NCBI GenBank assembly: GCA_005281725.1
Contig: SSBO01000001.1
Location: forward strand, 12,071,475-12,135,474
Direction of reading: 5' to 3'
Length of the DNA: 64,000 bases
Source: Wuchereria bancrofti
Lineage: Eukaryota > Nematoda > Chromadorea > Rhabditida > Onchocercidae
Made by a program: the position numbers and the translations under genes. The notes under the pieces are model-generated. The model had not been told where the DNA came from. It searched no databases and was given only the letters and a program-made list of their open reading frames with translations. Shown here piece by piece: positions 1-20,269 of the stretch (its first letter is position 1; each line of letters starts with the position of its first letter).

Positions 1-7992
<7,992 letters not shown>

Positions 7993-10900
7993 TTATGGAC
8001 TCAGAACCACTTCATCGAAATCCATATTTGGCGGCGATCGAATTGATCTTTGGAAACTTCAAAAAAAAAAATCCATCATTTCAAAGTTTAAAATATGAAC
8101 TAACATTTAGAAGTCCCAGAAAGTAAAATAAAAAAGTAGGTGAACTTACTTTTCTCGATGTCTGAGTGAGTGGAAGGTGTTATTTGTGATTCGTCCGTTA
8201 TTACATAAATTACGTTGATGTTGAGATTTTCTAAACAATATTTCATCAGATTCATTTTCAATTCGTTCTAAGACATATAATTCTAAGATATAATTTTACA
8301 TTTCATTCAACTATATATTTTTAACTAGCTGCGAAGAGTGGTACAGACAAATGTTACAAGCTATCATTAATTAGATGAGATAACTCTATTGAAATGAAGA
8401 GATATTCAAATATATTATAGGAATTAAGGAACTCGACAACAGCACTTTCAGCCAGCATTTAAATTCGAATTTTGTGTGATTATTAGGTATATTGTATATA
8501 TTGATCAATTCCACTAGTATTAGCTATGTACGCGTTTCAGTGGCGGTTATTGACTGTTTTTTTTTTTTGCATTAGACACAAAAGATTTCTCGAAAAATTG
8601 GTCACAAAAAGTTCGGAATTTTAAAGCCCGTAAACAGCCTATTTAACAGAAAAAAGATTTCGATGGAGATGAAAATGAATTTATCTCCATCAAAATGTCC
8701 ACATTTAATGAGTTTTCTTTGCTTTGTGAATTTAACCTAAGATGAAGATCTCTCGCCAAACTGATATCTTTACCTAAATAATGAACTAAGAAATTACCTA
8801 TAAGAATTTTCCAATGGCAAAGAATGAGTTTGCCAGTTATATCTAAATTCATTTTCATCTCCATCAAAATCTTCGTGGCTAGTGAATTTTTCCCGCTGTC
8901 GTGGATTTAATCTACGGTCCACTGACTGCATGTAAGATGAAGAGCTTGCGCCAACCTGATATCTTTTTCTAAACAATGAAGTTTGACGAAAATTGACTTG
9001 ATATCAAATTCTTGGAATTTTTAACAATGTCAGTATTGCTTCACTGATTTACAGTGACTATCTTCTCACCAGCAGCATTTTTTACAAATGAGAAACTCAT
9101 AATAATCAGCGTATTTGAAAGACAGAAAAAACTTTGGATAATACTACCTTGGTGATTCATGCTTGTTGCTCAAATAAGAACGTTGCGCAACAACATATTC
9201 ATCTTCTCCACTATCATCGGAAATATCATCAAAATCTGTACATTCTAAATCATGCAGACGAGATTCATCTTCTCTTACATGATCACAAATACCATCAACA
9301 AAGCTCGCTAACCTAAAAAATGTATTAAAAGGACTAGTAAAAAGTGCAAAAAAGTAAATCAAATAAATGGACCTACATCAGAATTACTCTAATCGATAAA
9401 TATTAGAAAGCTTACATCATAACAAAAGTTCACCAACCTCTTTGGATCACTCACTGAAGATGTAATTTTCCAAACATCAGCTTCCGGACTCCGACAATAT
9501 CGACGCAATTCCTCTAATGCTTTCCTAGTTTCTTCCTCACCCTGCTGCCGATATTCTTCGATTGTCAGTAAACGTTGACATTGGGGAAATAAAAAAAGCC
9601 TACAACATCAAAAATTTCATCAAATAAAAATTACTAAAACATTGCCTTGAAATTTTGCAAGCGTGACATCTCAGTTGTATGCTTCATTTATTGTTTATAG
9701 TACGAAAAGAAAATTTCTCAAGGTCTAAGAACATATGATATATTGAATTGCAAAGAGAAATTTACAATTTTACCTATATTAACTTTTACCGACTGACTAT
9801 AATATGCACAGGAATTCATTAGTTTTAGAAAAAAATTTTTCCAAACTTATGCAACTTATTTTAACATAACTTATTTTTAATTTACTAACCAAACTGCTTT
9901 GAAAACAGACATGAATCTGGATGCTATATTAATTAACCAATTCTTTGAGACCGACCATAGCAGTAACAAAGCAATGACACCAATAGCTATATCTGTTGTC
10001 TAAAATAAAGATAATAATAACTGACTAAGTTGCAACAAATGACAAGAGTCAAGAAAAAAAAAATAGTATTTTAAACAACATTATCAAAAAGAAAGTAACT
10101 AGTAACTTACTTGACAAGATGAGTATATTAGCAGCAAGGCAATCAATTGCAATGTCCACTGCGCAAGATTATGAGATCTGACGTCCGTTGGTGGTCCGTA
10201 ACGATAACAAACTGCTAATGATACCAAAATTACAGTAGCAAAATATGCTGCCACAAATTTCTGATATAATAAAATTAAAGAAGCGAGATTTTTCCAAACG
10301 GTGTAAATAAAGAAGAACGAAACGGACCAGCCAGTGAACATCAATGGAATTCCCAACCAACTCTGAAAATTTTGCAAATAACTTTACTGCTTCAATCAAC
10401 ATCTTATTTTCATTTCGTACCAGATTCTCCTACAGCATCTGCTGGCTTCATAAATTTTCAGTTACCTTGCTTGTCATATGGAATTAACAGTAAAGCAACA
10501 ATATAAAAATAATGTTATATACATTTCTACTTCAAATTCCTTAAAATAAATATAATTAAACAGCAAAGAGAAGTTTGTAGGACCAGTGTTTTCGGGGATT
10601 TCGCAGTTCAGAGCTTTTCTTACCCATATAAAACTCATTTTGAAAAAAAGCATTGTTTTTATGATGACATTATTACACCCATAATAATAAAGCTAGCAAA
10701 AGAAGTGACAGAGAATGTTATGCCGGGAGAATCGCTTTCAACACCTGTAATCTGAGGTTCCACTTAAACTCATTGAAACGAACCCTTGGAGTCAATCGGT
10801 AAACCACAAATCCAACAATCAAAAGTGATGCCAAAACACCAATCGTACAACCACTGGTATAATAGAAAATAGCATTTTTCACTAATGAATACGCCATCAA

Positions 10901-12123
10901 AAACAAGACTATACCACCAATAAATACAGCCACACGTATGTAATTAATTTCTAAAATTGAAATTAAAAGGCATAAAAAGTTTCTGAAAATTTAAATCCAC
11001 GATAAATTCTTTGTAATAAACATACGTTTCAGCATGTAAAATATGCTTGGAAATAATCTTCCAATTTTAATCTTTGAAATTTTATTTCTGAAATATTTTA
11101 CAAACAAAATAAAAAATAAATAACATAGGTAAACTTACTCCATATGCGTATTCGGATTTCATATGGATGTCGGGTGCTCACGCCAATAACAGTCTTAGAA
11201 AATGGATTTAACTGCTTGTAACGCAATAACTTAACACGTCGTACTAATCCCCAGAAACGCTGATCGTCGTGATAATGTTGTAACACTTCCGAACAATTCT
11301 CACCCTGTAAGTTATACCAAATTACTATAAATGAAGAAAATTTTCGCTGAATTCCATAGCTACTTTATGGAATCACTTTTAATGCGGAAGTATACCAGAA
11401 AAAAAACATTTTTAATATTACAATTAATATTATTAATATCTATTGTGCGAAGGTTAACACTCAACTTCATAGATGATTTTTTATTTTTCAAATTGCATTC
11501 ATCTTAAAGATTGAAACGTAAAATGAGTGCATGCCTGGTAAAGCTGATAAGCATGTTCGTTAGTAAGGTTAATTTGAACATAAACATCCATGAACATATG
11601 CTTCACATGACGAGGAAATCTATTACAGTGATAAAGATCCAAAATGCCAGATGTACTTGACCAACTAGATACTTTTGCTGGTACTGTTATGTACGATGAT
11701 GTAAGCTCTAAAGATAAATAAAAATAAATGAATGCAACTTATAAGTAAGCACATGAGGATGGTGAATAATATTCAACAATCAATACTTTTTCAACTTCCA
11801 TTCGGAGCTCAAAGCACCTATGCTTAACAATAAGTCAAAATACTCAACTGTAAAAAAAAGGAAAAAAACATGGAAAATTTGTTCTGAAGCAGCATTAGAA
11901 TAGTAATTAAAGAAAATTAGCTAAATATTCAATCCATAAAAATATAATTCCCTCAACAAAAAAAAAAAAGTGAACAAATGAATTTAAATGTAAAGTTTCA
12001 TGAAATTATAGCTTTATAAATCTAATGTTTTCACTTACCACGTGTAATGCATTCTTCAGAGTTATCTTCATCGGCAGGCACCAAATAGAATGATAAAAAT
12101 AACAGCACCATTTTTTTCAACAT
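7993..12123 (-). CDS. nemp-1: Nuclear envelope integral membrane protein (NEMP/TMEM194 family)
   Basis: Eleven exons on the minus strand: 12123-12039, 11707-11535, 11304-11139, 10950-10745, 10362-10111, 9999-9890, 9599-9438, 9312-9148, 8968-8798, 8230-8150, 8056-7993. They encode about 544 residues. The protein opens with a short signal peptide (residues 1-17), then a lumenal domain with Cys residues. Four to five membrane segments follow at roughly 144-320. Family hallmarks include FYYTSG..IGVLASLLIV, AVCYRYGPP and WTLQLIALLLIYSS. After the membrane region comes the conserved nucleoplasmic block TIEEYRQQGEEETRKALEEL, then an acidic tail. Known NEMP proteins are inner nuclear membrane proteins needed for nuclear envelope stiffness and fertility. 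The start follows an AG at 12126-12127, compatible with trans-splicing. Intron 2 appears to be GC-AG (CAG|GCATGC). The last two exons rest on splice sites and phase only; without them the protein would stop at 8794. Confidence 0.9.
8655..8785 (-). pseudogene. Degenerate, partly inverted duplicate of NEMP exon 9
   Basis: The segment at about 8676-8785 is a diverged direct copy of exon 9 (8798-8968), lying in the intron just downstream of it. Shared stretches include ATCTCCATCAAAAT, TGTGAATTTAACCTAAGATG-like sequence and CTGATATCTTT. After the corresponding acceptor TTTAG the copy reads a stop codon (TAA) in the parental frame, so it cannot substitute for exon 9. Next to it, 8655-8683 matches the opposite strand of the same exon region, so the two pieces form a foldback. 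It looks like a relic of a local duplication with inversion. Confidence 0.65.
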
Positions 12124-12851
12124 TGCTACAATTATCGATACAAAGATAAAGACTAGAACGAAGACGAAATTAAATAATAAAAATAAATGCCAGTGCTATT
12201 GTTGTCGTTTTGGATTGTTGTAGACTAATAACTGATCGATATTATGGACGAAATAGTGAATTAGCCTAAAATAGCTAAATAAACTAATGAAGATAAACTC
12301 TGTGCCATTAAATCCCTAAAATTCCTGACTTAAGTATTTATCAACTTAAACAATATATTGCACACCATTTATCCATAGACAAGCTGTTATTTACCACTCG
12401 TCCAATTGATAACAATTTAAATCTAACATGGCACTGTTTAATAGCGTGACATTCTTACTTTCTGTAGGTTAGTTACTGTTTGTCTCGGTGCGTGTTCCAC
12501 GTGTAGCATCGTCATTCAAGCCTGGTCACGTGTTTTTACGCGTAACATTAACCATTCAAAACTAATATAACAATTGTCGTGGCGGCATTCTGCGATTGGT
12601 AATGGGTGTATTAGTTATTTAGATCTGTTTCTATCTTTTTTTAATTGTTTAATTTTTAAACCCATGTAAACCTTCTATTTTTTTTAATCTAACTCTTAAT
12701 ATACTTTGATCTCTAGCTGTTATAAAGCTATAACTGTTATTGTCCTCTTTGACCCATAAAATAATATGCACGAGTTTCTTCTCATATACTCATTTAATTA
12801 GATTTGAAGTGATATTGCAGTGATAGAAGTGAAAAATTAACTTCGGAAGAT
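12124..12851. promoter_or_regulatory. Divergent promoter region between NEMP and RPA1
   Basis: The 728 bp between the two start codons transcribe outward in both directions, so the region probably carries both promoters. Two perfect palindromic E-boxes (CACGTG) sit at 12498-12503 and 12527-12532, inside the least AT-rich part of the interval (about 12480-12600). An AG preceded by a pyrimidine tract, about 37 nt upstream of the RPA1 ATG, and an AG 2 nt upstream of the NEMP ATG could be trans-splice acceptors. The regulatory role is inferred from position and motif only. Confidence 0.5.
12498..12532. promoter_or_regulatory. Paired CACGTG E-boxes
   Basis: Two perfect CACGTG hexamers occur 29 bp apart (start to start) in the divergent NEMP/RPA1 promoter. 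CACGTG is the known binding site of bHLH and bHLH-Zip factors. Spacing of close to three helical turns would put both sites on a similar DNA face. Occupancy cannot be judged from sequence. Confidence 0.45.
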
Positions 12852-15800
12852 ATGGTAGGCATTGGCGATCTTAGTCGAGGTTTCATCCGGGAAATATGCG
12901 AGACGAATACTGGCGAAGAGAGACCTGTAATTCAAGTTTTGGTAAATTATTTCATTTATCAGTCTTTCGTTGTGTTTGGTTTTAACTTCTATCTCCTTTG
13001 TAGTTTATCTGAAATAGCATTGTTTCCTGTTGTACAATTATAAAATAATTGTGTTAGAATTAAAAAAGAAAAAAATCTTCCTTCAGGAAGCAAGACCACT
13101 GGTTAACAGTCAAGCGGAATCTGCTTCAGAAGCTCAGTATTTTCGGTTTCGAATATCTGATGGAATGTTCAGCTATAATTGTATGTGTTTTTTTACTTAT
13201 TAATTGTTATTACCACTATAGCCATGTAAAGTGTAGTTAGTTTCTTAATAAAAGTACGTGATTATTGATGATATTAAATATAAAAACAGTAAGAGAAGTT
13301 ATTTTTTCATGTACTAAGTTGCTCATATCAATAACTTATTTCACTGATGTTTGCAGCGTGCCTTAATCAAGCGAGTATAACAGAAAGAATCAAAACAGAT
13401 GCTCTGGATCAGGGTAATCCAGTATTACGCATAAAATATACGATGTGAGTGTTGGGAATTCAAATTTAGCCGCGAATAACTTATGTACTGTATTTCCTTT
13501 CAAAAAAAATTTAGGGATAGTTCATTTGGGAGGTTACAGTTTTTTTTGTTTAAGAAAGACTGCTCAGAAACCATTGCTGAGAATCATGGATTACGAAATT
13601 TTGGGACGCGATTTGCCGGTTTTCGGGAATCCAGTACATCATTCTGGGAATCCAAGTGACTATCGTGGATTAAATCCAAATGCTAATATGCATAATACGC
13701 GTCTTGAACTTCGATCGCCCCAAAAGGGTAGCTCAACTTCGGGACAGAATGCTCCTCGTAATGCTCTGCTTTTCATTTTATTTTTAAGAAATTTTTCATT
13801 GCAAATTCTAACTAGGAATGTTGAGGAAGCTCTTTAATAATTATAATTAATTATCATTTCTGGACTGTACATAATGTTGATTACTGTTGGTTAGAAATGA
13901 CTCAAAGTGCTAGATGCCAAATTTCATTTCATGAATTTATTGCAAATTAAATTTTCGACTTTTTCCATTATTAGAAACGCTCACCAATTTTTTCAGTAAT
14001 TTACAAGCCACTAAGTGGTGCTTTACTAAGTTTCTATATGTCAGTGTTTTTTTACCATTTGTTTTCATATTCTGTAATCGTTAAAAAGCTTTTAATTTTA
14101 TTCTGTAATTGTTTTTTTTTTTCACTTACTTTTCATTAAGTGGAAACTCTAGTTACGAACCAATACTCTCAGTGTGAACTGTATGCAAGGTTTACTCTTG
14201 AAGTAACAACTGAAGAAGATATGTTTCCACATTACACTTCACAATTAAATATTTGTATTATGGGAATGTTCAAGGCATTTCATGGGAAACAGTTTAAATT
14301 TCCTTTCGAATAGAGGAACTGCCGTTATTTTAGTTTATGAGTTATTTTAACTACCTTAACGCTAAAGCGTGTTACATATTTTCACTTGAAGTCTGAGAAT
14401 TAATGTTCCACATTTTTCCTTCCGTACACTATGTTTTCGATTATTAGTCTGTTGAATCCTGTTGACTTTTACCCTTTTCGAGACATAATGAATATGTCGG
14501 AATTGAAATAGTATATTTGAGTGAAAGTAACATCCTTAGAAGTGATATACTGATAACATTTCACTTAATATATGTCATTTTTTTTTTCAGTTCGTTGTAG
14601 TGGTTCATCGTCGCGTCGTTTAGCTAATTTGGTGGGACAGAACTTGACACCGATTAAACTAATTACTCCATACGTCAATAAGTAAATCTTGAAAGTGAAA
14701 TCTGGGTTTTATATTTTGCTCGATTAAAATGTATATGTTCAGCAAAAAAGTAAACTAAATATTTCCAATTTTCTTATTATGTTAATGTTATATAAACATT
14801 TAGGTATTCATATTTTATCTTACAGATGGCGTATTTGTGGGGTAGTAACTGCTAAGGAGGATTTACGAAATATCAGAACAGTTCGAAGGGATATGAAAGT
14901 GTTCAATTTTGAATTAACTGATGAAGAGGGCGGCTGTATACGCATTGCCGCATTTGATGATGTTGCTGAAGAATTCTACTCAATCATTCAGAAGGGATCG
15001 GTATGATATTTGTTTATTTAATCAAGATTATAATTCGCATTCAATGTGTTAATTTTTGAATCTTTAATATTCCCTTTTCATATTGATTCATTTGAAACCA
15101 CCGTTTATTTTATGTTATTTTTTGGCTGTTCAGAGGCTGGCTCATTTTAATTAGCTTAATTAGTTTCAAATTTATTAAGATGTTCTATGTGTCCGGCGGT
15201 ACTGTCAAACAGGCGAATAAACGTTTTAATACGACAGGACATGATTACGAAATCACAATAAGAAGCGATTCTGAGGTATTCTATTACTTGGTTATTTCAT
15301 TAATTATTAGTAAGCAGTTGTTACTATTTTGTCTTGCTATTTTATTTCTTCTATTTCTCATTCAGGAATATTTTGCTTCTGAATATCTACTTTACTAGTG
15401 ATGTTTCAGGTATCGCCGTGTTTGGATCGTGAAAAAATTGAACAACCAAAGCTTTCACTTAGTATTGTTCGTCTTTGCAACGTGGCTAATCACGTCGGTG
15501 AATCGATCGATATCATTGCCATAGTAGAAAAGGTCAATGATATCATGCAAGTAAGTTTCTTACCATAGAATTGTTTTCTTGTTGATAATGTACAGTCTTC
15601 TTTTTAAACATATTTTAATTCTTATTCGAGTTTCTGTCAGATGATGAGTTGGAATGTGAAGAGTGAGTGGTTAGAGTTTTTGATGTTTAATTGTTTTTCA
15701 GGTTACAGCACGAAATACAGGCACCCAACTGGAAAAGCGGGATATAGTGCTAATTGATACATCGGAGACGGAAATCACATTGACATTCTGGGGCGAACAA

Positions 15801-17594
15801 GCTCGACTATATGATAAGGAAATTGAGGGTCAGACTATTGGTATAAAAGGAACATTTGTTAAAGAATTTAACGGCAAGTGATTTATTATTTTTCGTAAAA
15901 ATTGAGATAATTTTTTTCTAATTTCGATGAAGTAATAACCGACAAAAAGTTTTTTTTTTTTGTTTTTCATACCCTAATATTCATGTATTTTTCATACCCT
16001 AATATTTCAGGAAGTTTAAGTCTGAGTACCGCAAGTTCCAGTCGAATAGAGCTGAACATGGATTGTGCTGAAACAGCAAGTTTATATAAGTGGTACCGCG
16101 AAACAAGGCCCTCCGTACAGGCACGTAATCTGACAACGACTGGTCTTACTGCAGACAGTTATGGTGATTTTTTTCTCCTTTTTTTGATTCCGAAATGTTT
16201 TTGTAATACATTTATGCAATCTTTTATTAAATTCTTTAAATCATACAGGACGAGATCTTCGAATCATTCGTTTATCTGAATTTTGTGGACTGGGACGAGA
16301 TTCGGAGAAGGGCACACTTTTCAATATCACAGCAATGATCTCATCTTTGAAAGCTGATGGCGCTCTTTACAAGGTGAGATTATTCTTTCTTTCTTTTTTT
16401 TTTTGATGAGGATTTATTACTTTCGAGATTTCAAGTCATTCTAAGAAAAGAAGTCAAATTCTGTACTTTTGTTTAAAAAAAATTTTATACAAAAATTTTA
16501 TACAATTTTATACACATTTTCTTATAATGTCCCAAATTAGTGTTGCATTACAGAGCTGTGGTACGAATGGATGCAAAAAGAAGGTAATTGAAATAAACAA
16601 TCAGTATCGTTGCGAAAAGTGCGACATAACTTTGGATAAATACAAATATGTCCTTCTCATGACGGTAAATTTTTTCATTTTCATTTTTTAATATTGGCAT
16701 ACGAGATCAGTAAAGAATTTTCATCTTCAATGCAGAACATTCTAGATGGAAATATCGGACTTTTCGGGATCTCACTGGGTAACGGTATTTGAGGATAAAG
16801 CTGTCAAGCTTTTGAAAAGTGATGCAGAGCAGCTTGGACAGTTACTCGATAATGATCTGGTTTAATTTGATTCTTCTAATTTTTGTTTCTTTATTGACTT
16901 TTGATTTAATTTCCCCATTGTTTTTTCTCTTGGAAATCAGTAGTAATTATAACGATTTTAATTGTTATCTTAGAATTTATGAAAAACAACCGTGCTAATG
17001 AATGAGTCATTACATTAACGATGGAAACTTAGAGGGAAAATATGATACAATAAGGCGTATAATTGGAAAGGGGTAAAGGTTCATTGAACGGTTAGGTCAT
17101 AATACATAAGTTGTGAATTCCAAAATTTCAGATTATAATTTCAGCTTGATGAATATAATGAGGTATTCAATGCAGTCCGCTTTCGTGAATATACATTCCG
17201 TATTCGTGCTAAATCGGAGTTTTACAATGTAATTATTTAAATGTTTTTAATTTCCTGCGGATATATACCTCTTACTTTCAAAATGATGAATTGAATTTGA
17301 CGTTATTTTTCCTGAATTTTGACGTTAATTTGACGCTATTTTTAAATGATAGCTACTCCTTTGATTGGTATCCTTTGCTTTGTAAGCAGACAATAAAAAT
17401 TCTAACTGCTCCGTAACGGACGCCTTATAAGGAATGTAAATTACATTTTGTATTCAAACTGTAACATGTTTTATTGATGTTTGTTACAGGGTGAAGAAAA
17501 AATTAAGTGGAGTGTTTTCGATATTAACGAGGTCAACCATGACAAATATATTGATGAACTTACAAGAGCAGTAAGTAAATTGGAGAAATTGTAA
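12852..17594 (+). CDS. rpa-1: Replication protein A 70 kDa DNA-binding subunit (RPA1)
   Basis: Fifteen exons: 12852-12941, 13087-13180, 13357-13444, 13555-13757, 14591-14681, 14826-15000, 15180-15275, 15410-15550, 15702-15873, 16011-16163, 16249-16373, 16554-16664, 16746-16859, 17145-17228, 17490-17594. They encode about 613 residues, close to the 616 of human RPA1. Residues 1-115 are the RPA70N protein-interaction OB fold, followed by a Ser/Asn/Gly-rich linker. OB folds DBD-A, DBD-B and DBD-C follow, starting near residues 175, 295 and 430. DBD-C carries a complete four-cysteine zinc site at C478, C483, C496 and C499. RPA1 binds single-stranded DNA in replication, repair and recombination. 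Intron 9 has a GC donor (ACG|GCAAGT); only this junction keeps the frame. The gene ends about 850 bp from the convergent bZIP gene. Confidence 0.95.
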
Positions 17595-18446
17595 TTATCC
17601 AAATCCTTCTTTTCATCGTTAGCTACGTGAGATCTCGTGTTTGTACTTCACATATGTTCTCCCAGTACTTTATTTTGAAAATTGACATAAATTTTAAGTT
17701 GTAGCAACATTAAAAGTTGATGTTCACTTGGCCTATTATTAATTTCAAGCCATCTTGCTTAAGCTGCAATTTTATCTGTGTTAATTGAGACTAAACTGGA
17801 TAGTATTGTTAATGGGAGAAATTCCTCATTCTCCATTTTTTTAAATTTTTAAATGATTCTTTGGAATATCAAGCGATGGTTTTTATTTCGGTGTTGAATT
17901 ATAACTGGTTGTAAGACCATTTAAATTTGGATATGGAAGTATCGAAATCATGTATTCACTTTTGTTGCTTTGTGAAATTTGTTTTTTCTTTATTCTCACA
18001 TATACGTTTACATTATTCATAGGTCTTATTTTTTGAAATTGATTCTGATATTGTTTGAAAGCATAAATAAAACAAAGATTTTCGGAAGCAACTCTTCTGC
18101 TATGGACAATTTAAAGTTTTCCGAATAATACAAAATCCATCAAATTTTGGGAAGTTTTCGTTAACGGTGTTACAAGTTCCAAATCTCGACTTTAATTATA
18201 ATTTAGCAAACTGCGATTGAAGTCGATAATAAGAGATTCGAAGTTTTCTTATTTCATGAATGAAATGCTGTTACAAATTTAAGTGAAAATTTTATCAAAA
18301 AATCATTGACAGTTATCAAGAAATCATTCCCGCTTCTGTCATCTTTCCGTCCTTCAGAAATTGAAGTAATTTCTGGATTTCCATCTTTCTGATTTCTTAA
18401 TCTCCATAAATTATATAACTATTAGTGCAATCATGCAAATTAACAA
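17595..18446. other. Convergent intergenic spacer
   Basis: This 852-bp AT-rich spacer separates the stop codons of the plus-strand RPA1 gene and the minus-strand bZIP gene. It should contain both 3' UTRs and polyadenylation sites. I saw no further coding segment. Confidence 0.6.
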
Positions 18447-20269
18447 TCAGGTGACAGTTTGCTGAGAAAATGATGGATATAATATGGGTGCTGATTGTGT
18501 CGTTGGTACCAAATTGGTAGGATTATCACGGAGTAATATTCCTTGTTGTTGAGCAGTATAAGATAACGATAATTGTCTTTCATATTCTTTTCGTGCCTAT
18601 AAATCATATTTTAATTATGAAACATTCTTTTTTTCTCAAAAATTTGCATTTATAAATAATTTGAAAGAAAAAAGCGAAAATTATTAATTTAATAATATTG
18701 AAAGATTAATGGTTGATGGGAACTATATGAGTTTGTATTTGTTAAATAATTCTGTCACTGTATGAGACGATGTGTCGTAGTGTATGTTCGGGTAAAAGTG
18801 TTCGGGCAAAAGGTTAACGTAATGTTATTAAGAATAACTTACGTAATCTAATTGTTGCGTATAAATTGCTAATTGAGCGCGTAACGCTTCATTTTCCTTC
18901 TCCAATTCGTCAACTTTACGTTGCATCATCTTTTCTCTCTCTCGTCGATTACTTCTAGATTTTTTTGCTGCTAAATTATTTTTGTCTCGTCGTTCACGAT
19001 ATCTGAATTATATATTGCAATTGTTTCAAATTTAGAAAGTTAGGAATTTTTTATTAAATTTAGGGATTTTTTTTTAATGATTTAATTAAAATTCTAAAAA
19101 TAGAAAAGAATAAATCTCACCAAAATGATGAATATTTTATTTGAGATTAGGAAATTTAAAAATTTAACTACTTTCATCGTTAACTAGAAATGAAGATTTC
19201 GTAATCAGAAATTCATTAATTTTATAAAACATTGCAAAATTAAGCAAAAAATGAAAAATTTGGGCTTGTTGTCTTTTCCAAATCCTGATATTATTCATCT
19301 GTCGTTGGTCTGCAAATAAACTGTTTTGATTCGGACTATGTTGGTCAACAAAAGAGGCCAACGATCATAATAAGATGATTTAAAGCAGTCACCAAACGAA
19401 GACATTTGAAGCCCAATAATACCCGTAAATGTTATCCTGGAAAAGTACAGAAGCCAGCAACAACAACAATGAAAATAATGAAAAGGAATTAAGTCGAAAG
19501 GAAAAAAAAGCACACATACAAAATTAAAAGTTTCAAATTTTTGCTAAAATACAAAATAAAATTTTTGTTATCAAAATTGCATTCATATTGTGAAAATATT
19601 TAAACATTTTACAAAAATATTCCAAGTAAACAACAAAAAAGAAAAAAAACACTAACATTTAAGCAAATAAGCTAATGTGCGCAATATGCAATGTTATTGT
19701 GCTTGCATTTTAGTCAAGTTTTAATTAATATATGTTTGTAAATTATGCAAAAGAAAAAAAAAACGATTAATAATAGTATCAGAAAAGCGGTAATTATTAT
19801 GCAAGACATAACATTTTGCTGCAGATATTGCTTGCTTGGCAGCATTCAGTAGCTTGCATGCATCCTTTCCTGAATATCGTTTGCTTTGGCAACAATCGGA
19901 AAAGCTGGTTTGCAAATTTCATTACTTTTTACGAGCTTCTTCATCTACCGGAACGATCGATCTACGTTGTTGTAATCGTTGTTGTTGTTGTTGTTGTTGT
20001 TGTTCATCACGTTGTTGTTGTTGTTGTTGTTGTGATAATGAAGTTGAAGCGGATGTGACAGAAGATGATGTTGTGGGAAAGTTTTCTTCTTGTTGTTTTG
20101 TAATATTAACCACTGTTTCATATGGTGGCGGTATTGGCATACTATAAGCTGTAAAATTGGCTGGTACCATATTGGTAGCTACTGGTGTCGGATATGAGAA
20201 ATACAGATGATTGGCACCATCACTTTTAACTTCACTCATGTATGCTGGTATCATCGTTGCTACAATCAT
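18447..20269 (-). CDS. Small Q-rich bZIP transcription factor (C/EBP-PAR-like basic region)
   Basis: Three exons: 20269-19926, 19002-18843 and 18596-18447, encoding about 217 residues. The N-terminal half is low in charge, has a Pro/Tyr-rich patch and then two glutamine runs, encoded mostly by CAA (residues about 88-107). Exon 2 holds the DNA-binding basic region (residues about 116-135) with the bZIP signature NNLAAKKSR, then a leucine-zipper helix with Leu at VDEL and NEAL positions. The NxAAxxSR pattern resembles nematode C/EBP- and PAR/CES-2-type factors. I cannot assign an orthologue. The start codon lies 4 nt after the acceptor-like TAATTACAG, so the upstream exon is probably non-coding or a spliced leader; extra 5' coding exons are not excluded. 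Confidence 0.85.

Noticed and set aside
10980..11101. Possible extra NEMP exon between exons 3 and 4
   Set aside because: The candidate has splice sites but reads a stop in the required phase; exon 3 joins exon 4 directly in phase and gives the expected membrane segment.
13445..13554. Read-through coding from RPA1 exon 3 into the downstream ORF
   Set aside because: The stretch is bounded by GTGAGT and TTTAAG splice sites; removal restores the conserved OB-fold sequence.
19816..20147. Plus-strand ORFs rich in Val or Cys over the bZIP exon
   Set aside because: They are antisense readings of the CAA-encoded glutamine runs of the bZIP gene.
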